Shown here: in pieces, positions 40,929 through 52,329 of the stretch
Numbering within the stretch: the first letter of the stretch is position 1
How the letters are laid out: the number at the start of each line of letters is the position of its first letter
Source of the DNA: Strigamia acuminata
Lineage: Eukaryota; Arthropoda; Chilopoda; Geophilomorpha; Linotaeniidae
DNA length: 64,000 nt
Direction of reading: 5' to 3'
Assembly (NCBI GenBank): GCA_949358305.1
Contig: OX442315.1
Coordinates: 7,404,427 to 7,468,426 of the forward strand
Position numbers and translations under genes: made by a program
The notes under the pieces: generated by a model
Told to the model about the DNA's origin: nothing
The model's database searches: none
What the model saw: only the letters and a program-made list of their open reading frames with translations

Positions 40929-42217
40929 GAAGCCAGAGACATTTGGAAAGATTCAACAAACAACTGGAATCAACAAGGCCCCATCACAACTTATGCCCAT
41001 CACCTGAGCAGAAGCATTTTCTAATTCTATAATTACGCTTAATATTAATCTCGACAAAATGGCTCCTGATGTTGCACCTTGAGCAGCAAAACAAGCTACA
41101 GGTTGAACCCAACTTTCAATAAATGGCACAAACATGAAGACTAGTGCATGATCTGCTAATTTTGTTTTCTTCTCCTCTGGTGTAAATTCACCCAAATTCA
41201 CAAATCCATTGAAGCTCATTTGGCTTTTGTCGAAATCAACAGTCTCACGTAATTTAACTTCATCAAAAATTAAAACACCACACCGTTTGTCAGGAGTTTT
41301 AGCTTCAAAGTTATTTTTTATAGCCAGTACAAAATTGAAATTAATTCTATAACTGCACTTTAATCCTCGAGTCAATTGCTGCAGTCGTCTTGGTGATGGT
41401 AAAGGCAATAGTTCATGCTTTAAACAATGCATGTAACCTTTTGGTGACTTTATCCGAAGTAAAACACTTTCCAACAAGAATTCATCAGTATATCTCATTC
41501 CATTTTTTTTTTTGACTGCAAACATTTTGACATTTTTATCATCATTTCATACACCATCCTGTATTTCTTATGAATTGCTGGTGTACTATGCTTTGAGGAT
41601 TGTTTGTGAATTGCTTCTGCATCTCTGAGGATTTTCTGAGCCTTATTTCTCTGCATTCTGTACATGTTTTTTAACACATTTGAACTCTTAAGTCGTTTTA
41701 GTAACAATTTGTTCGTTTTTTCTAATTTAGACAATTTTTTCTGTGCTAGAATGAGTTGTTTATTGGATTCTGCTTGAGAAACCTTCACTTCATTCTCAGT
41801 GTTAGCTTCAGCTTCCATCATTTCGTCATCAGAAGTAGGTCTGCTTTCCATAACTTCAACAGGAACACTGACACGTGGTTTTGGTGGTTTCCTTGTTTTG
41901 ATGTTTTTAGTAAAGCCAGGAGGAAGATTTGGAAATATTAATAGAATCACACCATCTTGTAGTTTCCACCTGATTCGTGGCATTTTCACTTCCTTTCCAT
42001 TTATACAAAAAACATCATCTTGGATTAAACAAGATGGAATAAAATAGATATCGCAAACACGGCTTCTTTTTGATAACTTCATATCTTTTCTTGGAATTGC
42101 ATTTTCCCATCTTTTAAATTGCTCTGCATTTTTTGGAGATTGGAAAAAGTGGCGCTTAGGAAGAAGAATTTCTGATGGATACCCTGATCTACACTCCGGT
42201 GCAAAACAAGTAGGCAT
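40929..42217 (-). pseudogene. THAP/P-element transposase relic
   Basis: An ATG at 42217 opens a THAP C2CH zinc finger (MPTCFAPECRSGY ... KRHFFQSPKNAEQFKRW ... VCDIYF). A Lys-rich coiled coil follows. The frame then breaks in a poly-A run near 41505-41525. The next frame (41525-40953) holds the P-element/THAP9 RNase-H-like start: LLRIKSPKGYMH, LPLPSPRRLQQL, LIFDEVKLRE and GISCDGA. Just after DGA the frame hits a TGA, and about 20 bp further is the Copia C1 insertion. Beyond C1 no more transposase is recognisable, so the 3' half is lost. It is a dead P-superfamily element, or a host THAP gene derived from one. Confidence 0.85.
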
Positions 42218-42678
42218 TATTTCCTAAATAACAAGACATACGTGAGTAAATCAGTTAATAAAGAAAGTATTGTTATAGGTTTACTCGAAGCTCAGTTGAA
42301 AATTAATTAAAATTTATTATTATTATTATTTTTAATTTTGATTTTTGATGATTTATTAAAGATTTAGTGTTATTTTGTCTTTATTTTTAAGGTTTAATGT
42401 TATTTAGTCTTTATTTATAAAGATTTTGTTTTTTAGTCTTTATTTATTAAGATTTAATGTTATTTTTTATTTATAAAGATTCAGTGTTATTTTTTATTTA
42501 TAAAACTTCAATGTTTTTTATTTATTTATAGAGATATAGTTTTTTTTTAAAATTTATTTATTACTTTTAGACTTCTAAACCTGATGTTTAGAAAGTCTCT
42601 TGAAACGGTTCTGTCCGTCCATCTTCAACGTCCGGTCACGTGACCTGAATGTAATGTTTCTACTTCCGGTACTTCCGG
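42218..42678. repeat. AT-rich minisatellite (about 42356-42550) and flank
   Basis: Five or six degenerate units of about 30-36 bp have the pattern GTTATTTAGTCTTTATTTAT followed by AAAGATT. An (ATT)n run at about 42310 precedes them. Nothing coding is seen up to the Gypsy LTR at 42679. Confidence 0.6.
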
Positions 42679-43640
42679 TGCTGCGATCTGGGTTAATATC
42701 AAGCAAATTACTAATTAATAGGCTTGAAACCGCAGGTGAATGCTTAAAAAGACTTACAATCAGCGGCCGTAAATTGTCTAGGGTTAATTTACAATAGAGA
42801 GAAATAAAGACACAGTTTTTATGATAAAAATCACACAAATTCTTTATTAAGTTAAGTACAATAAAATATAATGAAATGACTAGTTAAAATGAGCGAGTGC
42901 GACAAGTCGCGAAGTAATTTGAGCGGGAAACAATGGAAGGGCTTGCAACGACTGTTGCAAGCTACAAAGCGGCAGAAATGGCGCTTGAACAACGACGGTT
43001 GTTTGAAGACGAATTCTTCGAGGAAAACTCACGAACGATGGTCCTAACGATGATGGTTCTCGTGAGTTTCTTCTGTCCAACGTACGACGGCTCGGTGGCG
43101 GTGGTTCACGGGGCAGGCGTCCGGCTCTCGTTCGATGGCGGTGGCTTACGTTTGCGCGACAGCCACGGCGATGGTTCACGATCGTCAGGAAACTTCTCGT
43201 TACGATTGCTGGAATTAGCTGCGGCTAATTCAAGCAGGATAGCTGGCTTTGTACGTTTTACAAAGCAAGCTGGTGAAACTTAACGGTTACACGGTCCACT
43301 ATCAATACTTTTTGTCAGGAGCAGAAAAGCAGTGATGTTTGTGGTTTGTGTATTTTGTCAAGAGTCCCGATTTGAGCTAAGGCGCGAGCCCGGCACGCTT
43401 TGATATTGCGCAGAAAACCTGCGCACTTAGCTCAAATGGGTGCAACTAGTGGTTATTACACCATATTGCACCATAACGGTTAATAACCGTCTTCACCCCG
43501 GACAACCTGGGGTGATATGTGCCTAGAGAGGATTTCTCCCCTCGGTCACATGATCTGACTTGGCGTGTGCCACAGTCAAATTAATTAGAAGACAATTAAT
43601 TTTATCTTCTAAGTTGGTGAAATATTTTGAGATCACCACA
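42679..43640 (-). repeat. G2 3' LTR
   Basis: 962 bp with TG...CA ends. It keeps the 14 bp (around 42980) that the other LTR lacks. The adjoining polypurine tract is at 43641-43651. Confidence 0.94.
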
Positions 43641-43692
43641 CATCCCCCCATTTAAGACAAATCTTACATGGAGAGAAAATGAACGAACCAAT

Positions 43693-46334
43693 TTATGATT
43701 CGTCCATGCTCTGAGTTTGCTCAGGCGTCAACGGGCGCATCATATCCGTGTCGTTATTCCTCGGATCTGACCGCTCGTTAACCGTACACAGATCTCGTCC
43801 TGCGTTAGGTCCAGACACCATGCCTGGATTGACATGGAGCCAGACCTGAAGAATTCTCGCCGAGTTCGCTCGGTTGAAGAATCCCATGGCCGCGAACTCT
43901 ATCGGATCCGCTGGCGCCAATCGTGCCCTCAGGAGTCGGTCATGGAGCACTGATGGTGGGCTTAACACCCGGATGTGGTCCTCGAGCCACATAAACACCT
44001 GCCTCAACAACTTGTGATTGTTGCTTAGCAGTGTTTGAGTATCCGGTGTCAAATAGAAGTGCGGATACAGGCGCATTAGAGTTTTGAAAGCCGACTCTTT
44101 CTTCAGCGGCTTAACCGTCTTCTCCGGCTTGGCTGGTGGCGGCGGTCGTGAATCTTCCGTTGTGGCATCGTTGAAATGGCTCGGCGAGCCCAAGAAAACC
44201 AACGCGGGTGCGGAGGTTGACGAGGGCAAACTTCCTCGTCCTTGCGCTCGACCAATTCCTGGGAGCTTACGGGGTTCGACAGCCCGTTGAACTCCGGATG
44301 GAGTTGGAGAACTTGTCGGGTTCTCCGGCCAAAACGAACATCCAGCGCCTTCTTGGGCCGACTGGAAAGCAGCTAGTGACGCGGCTGCTGTGGCGCTCGT
44401 AACCGGAAGCGGTGTTTTCCCGGTTGCTTGCGCCGTGGCCTTCGCAAAGGACGACTCGGTTCGCAACCGAACGGCGGCCTCTTCTTCGGTCTCGCCGTTT
44501 GCTATGACTTGCTTAATTAATTCTGCTAAGATCGTAGGCGGGTCGAGCCTGATATAATACCACAGCTCGACTTTCTTCTCCGACAGGCCCATCGGAGCGG
44601 TCCATAGATACGCAATGGCCGCCAACGCCTGTCCTGGCGAAGGAAGAACACCAGGGTACAACACCCTAGTCATCCCCGGAATTAGCTGACGCTGAAAATC
44701 CATCAGGCGGGGATCATCAATGGTCTTGATGTCGGAGAGTTCTAGCCTTTCAGCTAGTCTCTGCCAGTCCTTCTGCGACTCGGCGATCTGGGCGCTTTGA
44801 TATGCGTCCAGCTTTTGGAGCATTTCTTGCTGCGCTCTAATGGGTTGCTGCTCGTAGCAGGTCCATTGTGGTCCGAATGACTCACTGAAAAATGGCTGGA
44901 GCTGTAGGTTGCTAACTCCAGTCGGCAAGCGGGGAACATATCCATGTTCGGGCAAGCGGCTAGCGTGTCCAGGTACCGGCACGCTACAGTCGGGAGAGGT
45001 ATCACCGACGACACGACGTATGGCGTATGGAGTAGCCGGGTTGTCCACTTTGAACGTGGAGGCGGTTCGGCTACTTCGGGCGGACTTAACTGTGGAGTCC
45101 GATTCGAAACTTAACGAAGACGACAAGCCGATCGACTCTGGGGTTCGTCCTCGTCGCGACTGCGGGCGTGGTGGTGGTGCTTCAGTCGAATATGGGCGCG
45201 ATCGCCTCTGTCGCTCCTCTCGATCGCGGCTCGATTCGCGGAACATCGGTCGGATTGGAACCGACGGAGGGGATTGCCCCACCCTCAAATCCTCGTCTTG
45301 CGGCGGAAGATTGTTGGCCGCTGGGGCCGGTAGCGCATCTTCTTGGAAGAATGGCAAAGCACATCGTGCTTGCTCGTCGAGTTCTCTCTCTCGCGCGAGC
45401 TGTCGATTTTCATCGACTAGGAGCTGCACAGCGGCAGCTCTGAGTGCTTTGGACGGGAAAAATCCCGGAAAATCGTTGAAACACCCGGCGAGCGCCAACT
45501 GGTGGAGCTCGGTTTGTGTGGCGGGAAATTGCGGGTTCCCGTCACGAACGGATTTGCGATACCGTTGGACGACTTCGCGTTGTGTCGTCTTGAGGTTTTT
45601 CCTCACTTGGTTGAGAGCACCGTAATTGATTCCGGTACTCTTGAGCACTCTTCTGCGCTCGTGACGCTCTCGGGGCGTCACTGGCCACTGGTTGTTCAAC
45701 ATCTCCGCTGCCAGCGGTCCTGGGGGGCTCTCGTCGAGCGTCCACTCGATTTCGTCGACTCCGTCGACGTGAAGGCGCTCTATGAATCGGCCTTTTGCTC
45801 CAAGACCTTGCAGGGCGGACTTCGAGAAGTCGTGGCGCAACTTCCACCACGTGTTGTTTGCTGTCTTCAGACGCCTGATTTTCTCGGGTAAGGCTGCCCG
45901 AAAAATAAGCGGGTGCTGAGTCGGCACGTGATCGGGGAGCGCAAACGGCGTTTCTCGATCTCTCTCGATCTATATTCGAAAAAAAATAAATAAATAAATT
46001 AGTTTATTTTAAAAATAAACAAATAATTTCTTATTTGAAATATTTTTTAAGCTTAGCGCTTGTGGCAGTGAGCCACTAAGGGATGTTGGTTGTCATGGCA
46101 ACTCCCTTCGCACATGCTTGAAGCACGTGACTTTTATAGCCGCCATTTTCAATTTTTTAGCGGCTTGTGTTTGAAGTCAGGAAACTTGATTTTACTCAAT
46201 TTTTCTGACTAAAACACTTAGTAAAATTTATCCTAATAATTTACCCTTTCTTGTAACGATAGCTGGGCATCGTTATTGGCACCTTCCAGCGGCATGTTCT
46301 CATCCGCATGGAGGTTTACCTCGTCGTCTGCCAT
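43693..46334 (-). CDS. Gypsy ORF3: intact protein of unknown family, probably spliced
   Basis: The long frame (stop at 43693, open upstream past 45927) has no ATG near its start. A five-codon ATG exon (46320-46334, MADDE) ends in a GTAAAC donor. A pyrimidine-rich TTTTTTTTCGAATATAG acceptor (AG at 45970-45971) opens the long exon. Splicing out 45970-46319 joins them in frame, for 763 residues. Regions: a basic Trp-containing N-terminus (NTWWKLRHDF), a Leu-rich segment (residues about 150-200), an Arg/Ser/Pro-rich disordered stretch, and a conserved helical block (DDPRLMDFQRQLIPGM ... YLWTAPMGL). A Pro-rich linker follows, then a C-terminal block (FKTLMRLYPHFYL ... VFMWLEDHIRVLSPPS). No signal peptide, membrane segment or zinc finger is seen, so it is not a typical env. 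Function unknown. Confidence 0.8.
45970..46319 (-). other. Predicted intron of G2 ORF3
   Basis: GT (46318-46319) to AG (45970-45971), 350 nt, phase 0. The same donor, acceptor and spacing occur in G1 (8890-9238, 349 nt). Retention of an intron in a retroelement implies that genomic RNA stays unspliced and that this is a subgenomic message. Confidence 0.65.
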
Positions 46335-46675
46335 TTGTTTTCTTTTTCGCGTCGAAAAAGAAATTCTTTCGGCTAGAAAGAATAATAAACTATATCAAAT
46401 ATACTTTATCAAATTTTTCTTTCAGAAAAACTACTTACAGTTTGCTGAATCAAGGAAAACTGTCGTGCTGTATCGGAGTCGATGCATCCACTTCGAAACT
46501 ATCGGAAAAGTGGCTAAGTTCGTTGATTGAAGAAACAAACTTGTTTCGGTGACACCGAATGACGTCACAAATTATAACGTATTGTGAACGTTGTCATTCG
46601 AGTGTGGACTACGAATGACGTCACGAGATTGCTCTCTCGGATCTTTTGGGTAAACCCAAAAGGTGAAAGTCAACG

Positions 46676-49600
46676 CTATGTCTTGGCTCGCGGAACGCGA
46701 GATCTCAAGTTGTACTTTGACTTTCGCGAAGTACAATCCAACTTGTTTAGATTGTCATCTGAATCGTCTCCAATGTCAGATGAGTTATTTTCTTCATTGT
46801 TTGAAATTTTCTCTTTTTCTAAAAACATTTCCTTTTCTAGATTTTCATCAAGAGAAACATTTTCAAGTCGCTTGTTTATTTCATCGACTTCGTTATTTTT
46901 GAGTTTCGATTTTTCACTCGATTCCGTGTTTTCGACAGGAATTTTGGATAATTCAGTATCATCCAAGGTATTAACAATATTTTTTGTTTTTTGACCCACT
47001 TCCTCCCCTTCCAGCCAAATTTCTTGGTTGAAAACGGGAAAGTACGGCATCAATTCAGTGCCGTGAACTGCTGGATAATTTTTATTATCGCTTAGCCGTC
47101 GAAGTTGAAAGGCGCCACCTTGTAACCTTTAGACAATTACATATGGCCCATTCCTTTTCGGCGAAATGCCTGCTGCTATTCCTTTAGCGGCATTTGAGAG
47201 AATATGAGACTCTCGCCAAACTAAATCATTCTGTCTGAAATTATCGAATTTTTTGTCTGATTTTTCAGCTTCGATACGGCGTCTCAAATCTAGGACGTGA
47301 GACATCATGTGCTGATACGTCTCTGCAATTATTGCTTCTAATTTTTGAACATATAAATGCGGATTTTTTGGGTCAATAACCAAAATTCCTTCTGGAATTC
47401 TTGGATCCCAAGGAATCCTTAATTCTTTAAAGAAATTTAAGAAAGCTGGAGAATAATCTCTGCCTCTTGTTACAGTTGTTCTTAAACTGAATGCAAATTC
47501 GCGTAGATACTCATCCCACTGGTCGTGAATATCTAAATAAATCGAAACTAAATATTTAATATCTCGATTGGTTCTCTCCACAGGATTGCTTTGTGGATGA
47601 TAAATCGATGTCGGTGTTCGCGACATACTGAATTTTTTGCAAAATTCTTTATAGACCTGTGATCAAAATTGTGGTCCATTATCACTTATAATTTGTCTCG
47701 GAAATCCGAAAGTCATTGATAAGTGATAAATTGTGTTGGCAACCTTTATTGCCGTTGGATTACACATTGGAAATAATTCTGGCCAATGCGTAGCGACATC
47801 TACGATGACGCAAATGTGGGTATTGTTTTTCCTGGTTCTTGGTTTGGGACCAGACAAATCCACACTGAGGCAGTCAAATGGTCCAAATGGTCCAATTTGA
47901 GCGCCTTCTATTTCTGTCTTCGATCTGGGCTTACAGGCCTGACATCCTTGACAATGTTGAATAAAACGTGTAATATCACATTTCATACCTTTCCAGGTAT
48001 AAACTCTTCGAGTTCGGTACATTGTCCTCGCAATGCCTGGGTGGCCGGACAATGGATGTCCGTGCATCAACCAAATGATTTTATAAATCAATTTTCTTGG
48101 CACAACAACTTTAAGTGCCCTACCATCCTCTCCTAATTCATCGGTAGAGGTAGGATGATAATGGAGTAACATATCTTCTTCAATGAGATAAGTACTCGCG
48201 TGTCTTTCAAAATTTCTTCTTTGAAGACGAGTTACTATGTAACTTGGATATTGTTTGTTCAATAAATAATTGCGAATATGTTGGCAAAATTTGTCTGCTT
48301 TTTGCGCCGCAATAATGTCATCTCTCTTTGGAGGATCACATTCTAATTGCTTAGCAATTTTAGCTGCAAATGCTTTAATTAAAACATTTGTTGTTGGCAG
48401 CTCGAATTTTCTAGCCATCATAGCTCTTAATTCGACGTCAGGGGTTCCTGACGGATCATGCATGTTAATACAAAAATTAATTAATGCTTGATCATCTTCA
48501 TTGACGATTATGGACTTGGGTAATTCGTTCAATTTTCCCATTTGCCAACTTCGGCAAGGAGATGGACAATATGATAATAAATCATCATTATCGCCATCGT
48601 CTTCTGGTTCGTCAGGTGCGCTGACAGGTGCACATGACAATGCGTCTGCTATTACATTTAGCGGACCTTTGACGTACTGTATTTCGAACGAATACGCCAT
48701 CAGCTCCATTTGCCAACGAGCTAATCTGCCCGACGGGTCAGATAACGACATCAACCATTTTAAGGCTTGGTGATCCGTTTGTACAGTGAATGTAGTGTAC
48801 TCTAAGTATGGGCGAAATTTGCGCAATCCCCATACTACTGCGAGACATTCCAATTCTGTCACAGTATAATTTTTCTCTGCGGGCTGCAAGCTTCTGCTTG
48901 CATACACGCATGGCATTTCGACTTCTTGGCCATCCACAATTTTCTTTTGTGTAAGGGCTGCACCCAGCCCTTGTCTACTGGCGTCAGTATGAACAATAAA
49001 TGGCAGATATAAATCTGGCATTTTCATCGTTTCAGCATTCGTAAGCAAGTCTTTTATGGCGTCGAATGCTGCCTGATGATGCAGTTCTCAGTCGAACTCT
49101 GCATCTTTCTTCAAGAGTGGCCTTAGTGGTTCTGCTACCGTGGCCAAATTCTTGATTAGGCGGTGAAAGAAATTCACCATGCCTAGAAATCTTTGCAATT
49201 CCTTCAGATTGGTAGGAGCAGAAAATTGCGTAATTGCAGCGACCTTTTTAGGGTCAACCGCAAGTCCTTCTACTCTTACTTTGTAGCCTAGGAAAATTAA
49301 TTCCTTTCTACAGAGATGCGTCTTGCCAGGATGCGCATGTAAATTAGCTTCTGCTAATTTTTTAAACACTATATCTAAATGTTTAATGTGTTCTTCGAAC
49401 GATTTGGATACAACAATTATGTCATCCAAATATGCCCATGCAAATTTTCTATAAACGTCACCCAAAACTTTTTCCATCAATTGTTAGAAAGTTGTTGGTG
49501 CATTTACTAATCCAAAAGGCATTACTAAAAACATTAGTCTTCCCATTGGACTCCAGAAGGCAGTTTTTTCTCTGTCTTCAGGTCGCAATTCTATCTGCCA

Positions 49601-50926
49601 ATATCCCTTGGTCAGATCTATAGTACTGACCCATTCGAATTCTCCGATTTCTCGCAGAATTTCCTCAATTGTTGGCATTTGAGGCGGGTTGTACTTAGTA
49701 TGTGTATTGATTGGACGAAAATCAATACACAAGCGTGGGTTGTTTCCTGGTCGCATGACTAGGACTGGCCGCATTCCGTAATCGCCTTCAGCTTTGACGA
49801 CTACGCCTTTGTCAATCATGTCTTGACAAAGTTGTCTGATTATTTCCCTTTTTTGAGGGTTTATGCTCTTAAAGGGGACACGGATGGGTTTATCCATGTC
49901 AAGCTCAATTTTGTGCTTAACCAGGTGTGTTTTACCTGGATCTTTAGAAATAATCCTTTTATGTTTGGATAACATCTTTTCTAATAATTTGGATTGCTCC
50001 AAATTTAAGTTAGCTTCTTCGACTAACTTTTGGATGAAATTCTCTTCATCAATTTTGCTTTGAGTTACACTTGCAGCGTAAGCTTTTGCGAAAGTCACAA
50101 ATGAGGAATCGGGTTCCTCTATTTTCTCCAAATAACGTTCTAGCAGCGCTTGCGGAATGTAGGGTAAATCTGCATCCACAGGTTGCGTAAAATTCCAAGA
50201 CATCGTCTGAGGATTAGGTTGAATTTTTAATTTATTCATAAAATCGCAACCCAATAGTACCATTGGATACTTATTTGGTATTACGATAAACGGATGACGT
50301 AACGTGCCATGTGTCCACCGAAATGAAAGATGGATTGTGCCATCTAGAGTGACTTCTTCACTTGCCGTCGTAACCCTTACACCAGGTCCGATAGGTCGTA
50401 GGTATTTTTCTAGACCTAATTGATTAATAACTGAAGTGGCTAGGAAGCTCTTATTTGCTCCTGAGTCCAACATTCCAGTTATTACACCTTTTAACGTTTC
50501 TAACTTTAACGTTGGAAGGTCTTGGCTGTTTGGTATTCCAGCCACTTTGCACTCAAACTTGCGCAATTTATGAGGAATTGTAATTGGAGGCTCCAAGGGC
50601 AATTCATCTAATAACTCATTGGTGTTAAGAGTTGTAGCTGCAAATAACTTAATGCACTCCTCAATTCCAGGAGTCTCTGGAACTGAGCTTGGTCTATCAT
50701 CTTTAACTTCGACTTTATCTTGAATATTGGAATTATCGTTAGTCGGAGTTTCGCCGACAATCTCCTTTTTTAATTCTAGAGATTCTTCTAATTCAATTTG
50801 CTGAATTAATTCATCGATTGTAGTTTCGATTTCATCCAATATCTTCAGATTTTCATTTTCTGATTCCGATTTCGGAGGTGACGCAGCGTCCAATAGACCT
50901 GATGGATCTGCGTCTACAAGTTTTTT
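46676..50926 (-). pseudogene. pol: G2 pol (PR-RT-RH-IN) with four nonsense codons
   Basis: Entered by -1 frameshift at 50920-50926 and open in one frame to the stop at 46676, apart from four point nonsense codons. These are at 49484 (CAA to TAA, RT), 49088 (TGG to TGA, RT/RNase H border), 47663 (CGA to TGA, integrase after DNGPQF) and 47129 (AAA to TAA, integrase C-terminus), all judged against G1. Visible motifs: protease MLDSGANKSF; RT RLCIDFRPIN, STIDLTKGYW and YLDD; RNase H HTDASRQG; integrase HPGIARTMY, CQGCQACK, DLSG, DNGPQF and NPVERTNR. An acidic tail ends SKYNLRSRVPRAKT. There are no frameshifts, so decay began recently. It cannot make full-length Pol. Confidence 0.93.
50880..50926 (-). 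promoter_or_regulatory. G2 gag-pol -1 frameshift signal
   Basis: The slippery A AAA AAC (50920-50926) sits in the zero frame, CGA AAA AAC TTG TAG. It is followed by a 5-nt spacer and a stem GACGCAG (50908-50914) / CTGCGTC (50880-50886), with TCCA/TGGA able to extend it. The pol frame is -1 relative to gag. No ATG opens pol, which fits translation by frameshifting only. Confidence 0.88.
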
Positions 50927-51773
50927 CGAAACAAGTCAGTTATTACTTTAACTGCTTTTTCAAACTCAGCTGTTGACACTGGTTTGTCCTTTTTAGAGGA
51001 GGGGCAGTCTTTTTGCCAATGCCCTAATTTTTTGCATAATTTGCATGGATCAGTGGCAGGCGATTTCTTTTTCGTTGCTGCTGGTGAGGCAGAACGAGAA
51101 CGAGCGTCAGACCGGCGCTCAGGCGACACCGCGGGTGATTTCGAATTCTTTTCGGTATTCACCTTTGATGCGTCAAATGAAACATTTTTTGGTTTTATTC
51201 TTGCCTTCCATTTGCCTGCAACTGGGTTATTTTTTGCTAACAACGCCGCTGCTTTGGCCAATAAAGCCAACGTCTCGTCTCCTGCTTCCTCCTCCTCTTC
51301 AGCTTTTTCAGCGTCAGACGGCGGAGTTTCGGCTCCTGTTATATTTGCATGTAACTTCGGAACTGAATGAGGATTTTTAAGATCCTTTTTGGAAGATTCT
51401 TTTTTCGAACTCTTCCCTTCCACTTCGTCTAGAAAGTCTTCATAACTAGGTGGCTGCAACAATTGCAAACCATTAAAGGTTTCATTGTTTTGCTCAGCAA
51501 GTTTCTTCTCTCGCTTTAAGTATGCTGACCTTTCTGTATCAGTCAGGTAAGCTTTATACTTTTCGTCAATACGAAGTTGATTGACTTCCATGAACTTGTT
51601 TAACTCGGAGAATTTCCCCGGGTCGGGTGCGTCCGACATCATCAGAATATTTTTACTATATTCTGTGAGACCAGCTCTAAACTGATCATCTGCTGTTGCG
51701 TCAGTAACAGCATGTGGCATTCTGCCAAGCAGATTCTCTGCTCTTAGCATGTACGAATGTAAGCTGTCGCCTT

Positions 51774-52230
51774 TGTTGGATAATAGGCAGGTGAGTGTAT
51801 CCAAAATGAAGGCAGACAGCAGTATAAAACTTGCACTTGAAATCCATGCAAGTGGCCATTTTTATTCCAGGCATAATAAGTGAACATAAAATACATACAT
51901 TGAGGCTAACTGCACTCAATATCTATCAATAGGACAAATCAATGATTAACATCAGTTGATTTATCCTGTACAAAGTTAAAACAAAGATAACTAATAACAG
52001 AACAAATTATATGAACAAAATGCTCATTTGAGCAGACGACAACTTGCTAAATCATTACACAAAGGGGAAACGGTTGTGGCAACGTAACACGCATTAATAA
52101 AAGTCAATATTAACCGATCCTCAACTCCGGGACATGATGTAACAATAAACAAGTTGCTTAACAGTCGCACTAATACGGAAACGTGCGATGTGAACAATAC
52201 AAGCACCATACGGTTGATCAAATCTCTACA
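51774..52230 (-). repeat. Copia-related element, 3' LTR (complete)
   Basis: 457 bp from TGTAGAGATT to CCAACA on the minus strand. Bases 51842-52230 are shared with the other LTR without a difference. 51774-51841 has no counterpart there. Confidence 0.9.
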
Positions 52231-52329
52231 AATCCCCCTCTGATCAATGTATGGTTATCTTGAAAAACAACAACTCCATATATTTGAATATTCTACAACA
52301 TCCCAAACGGAAAACAAATGCTAGTCTGG

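Noticed and set aside
43693-46334. ORF3 as a retroviral-type env
   Set aside because: No signal peptide, transmembrane segment, cysteine pattern or fusion-like segment is visible. Only its position and predicted splicing resemble env.
46676-50926. APOBEC-like hypermutation as the cause of the G2 pol stops
   Set aside because: The four changes are of different types (CAA to TAA, TGG to TGA, CGA to TGA, AAA to TAA) and do not form one strand-specific pattern.
51842-52230. 389-bp LTRs for the Copia-related element, excluding 51774-51841
   Set aside because: With those borders there is no target duplication. Starting at 51774 gives TG...CA ends and a perfect GCCTT duplication.
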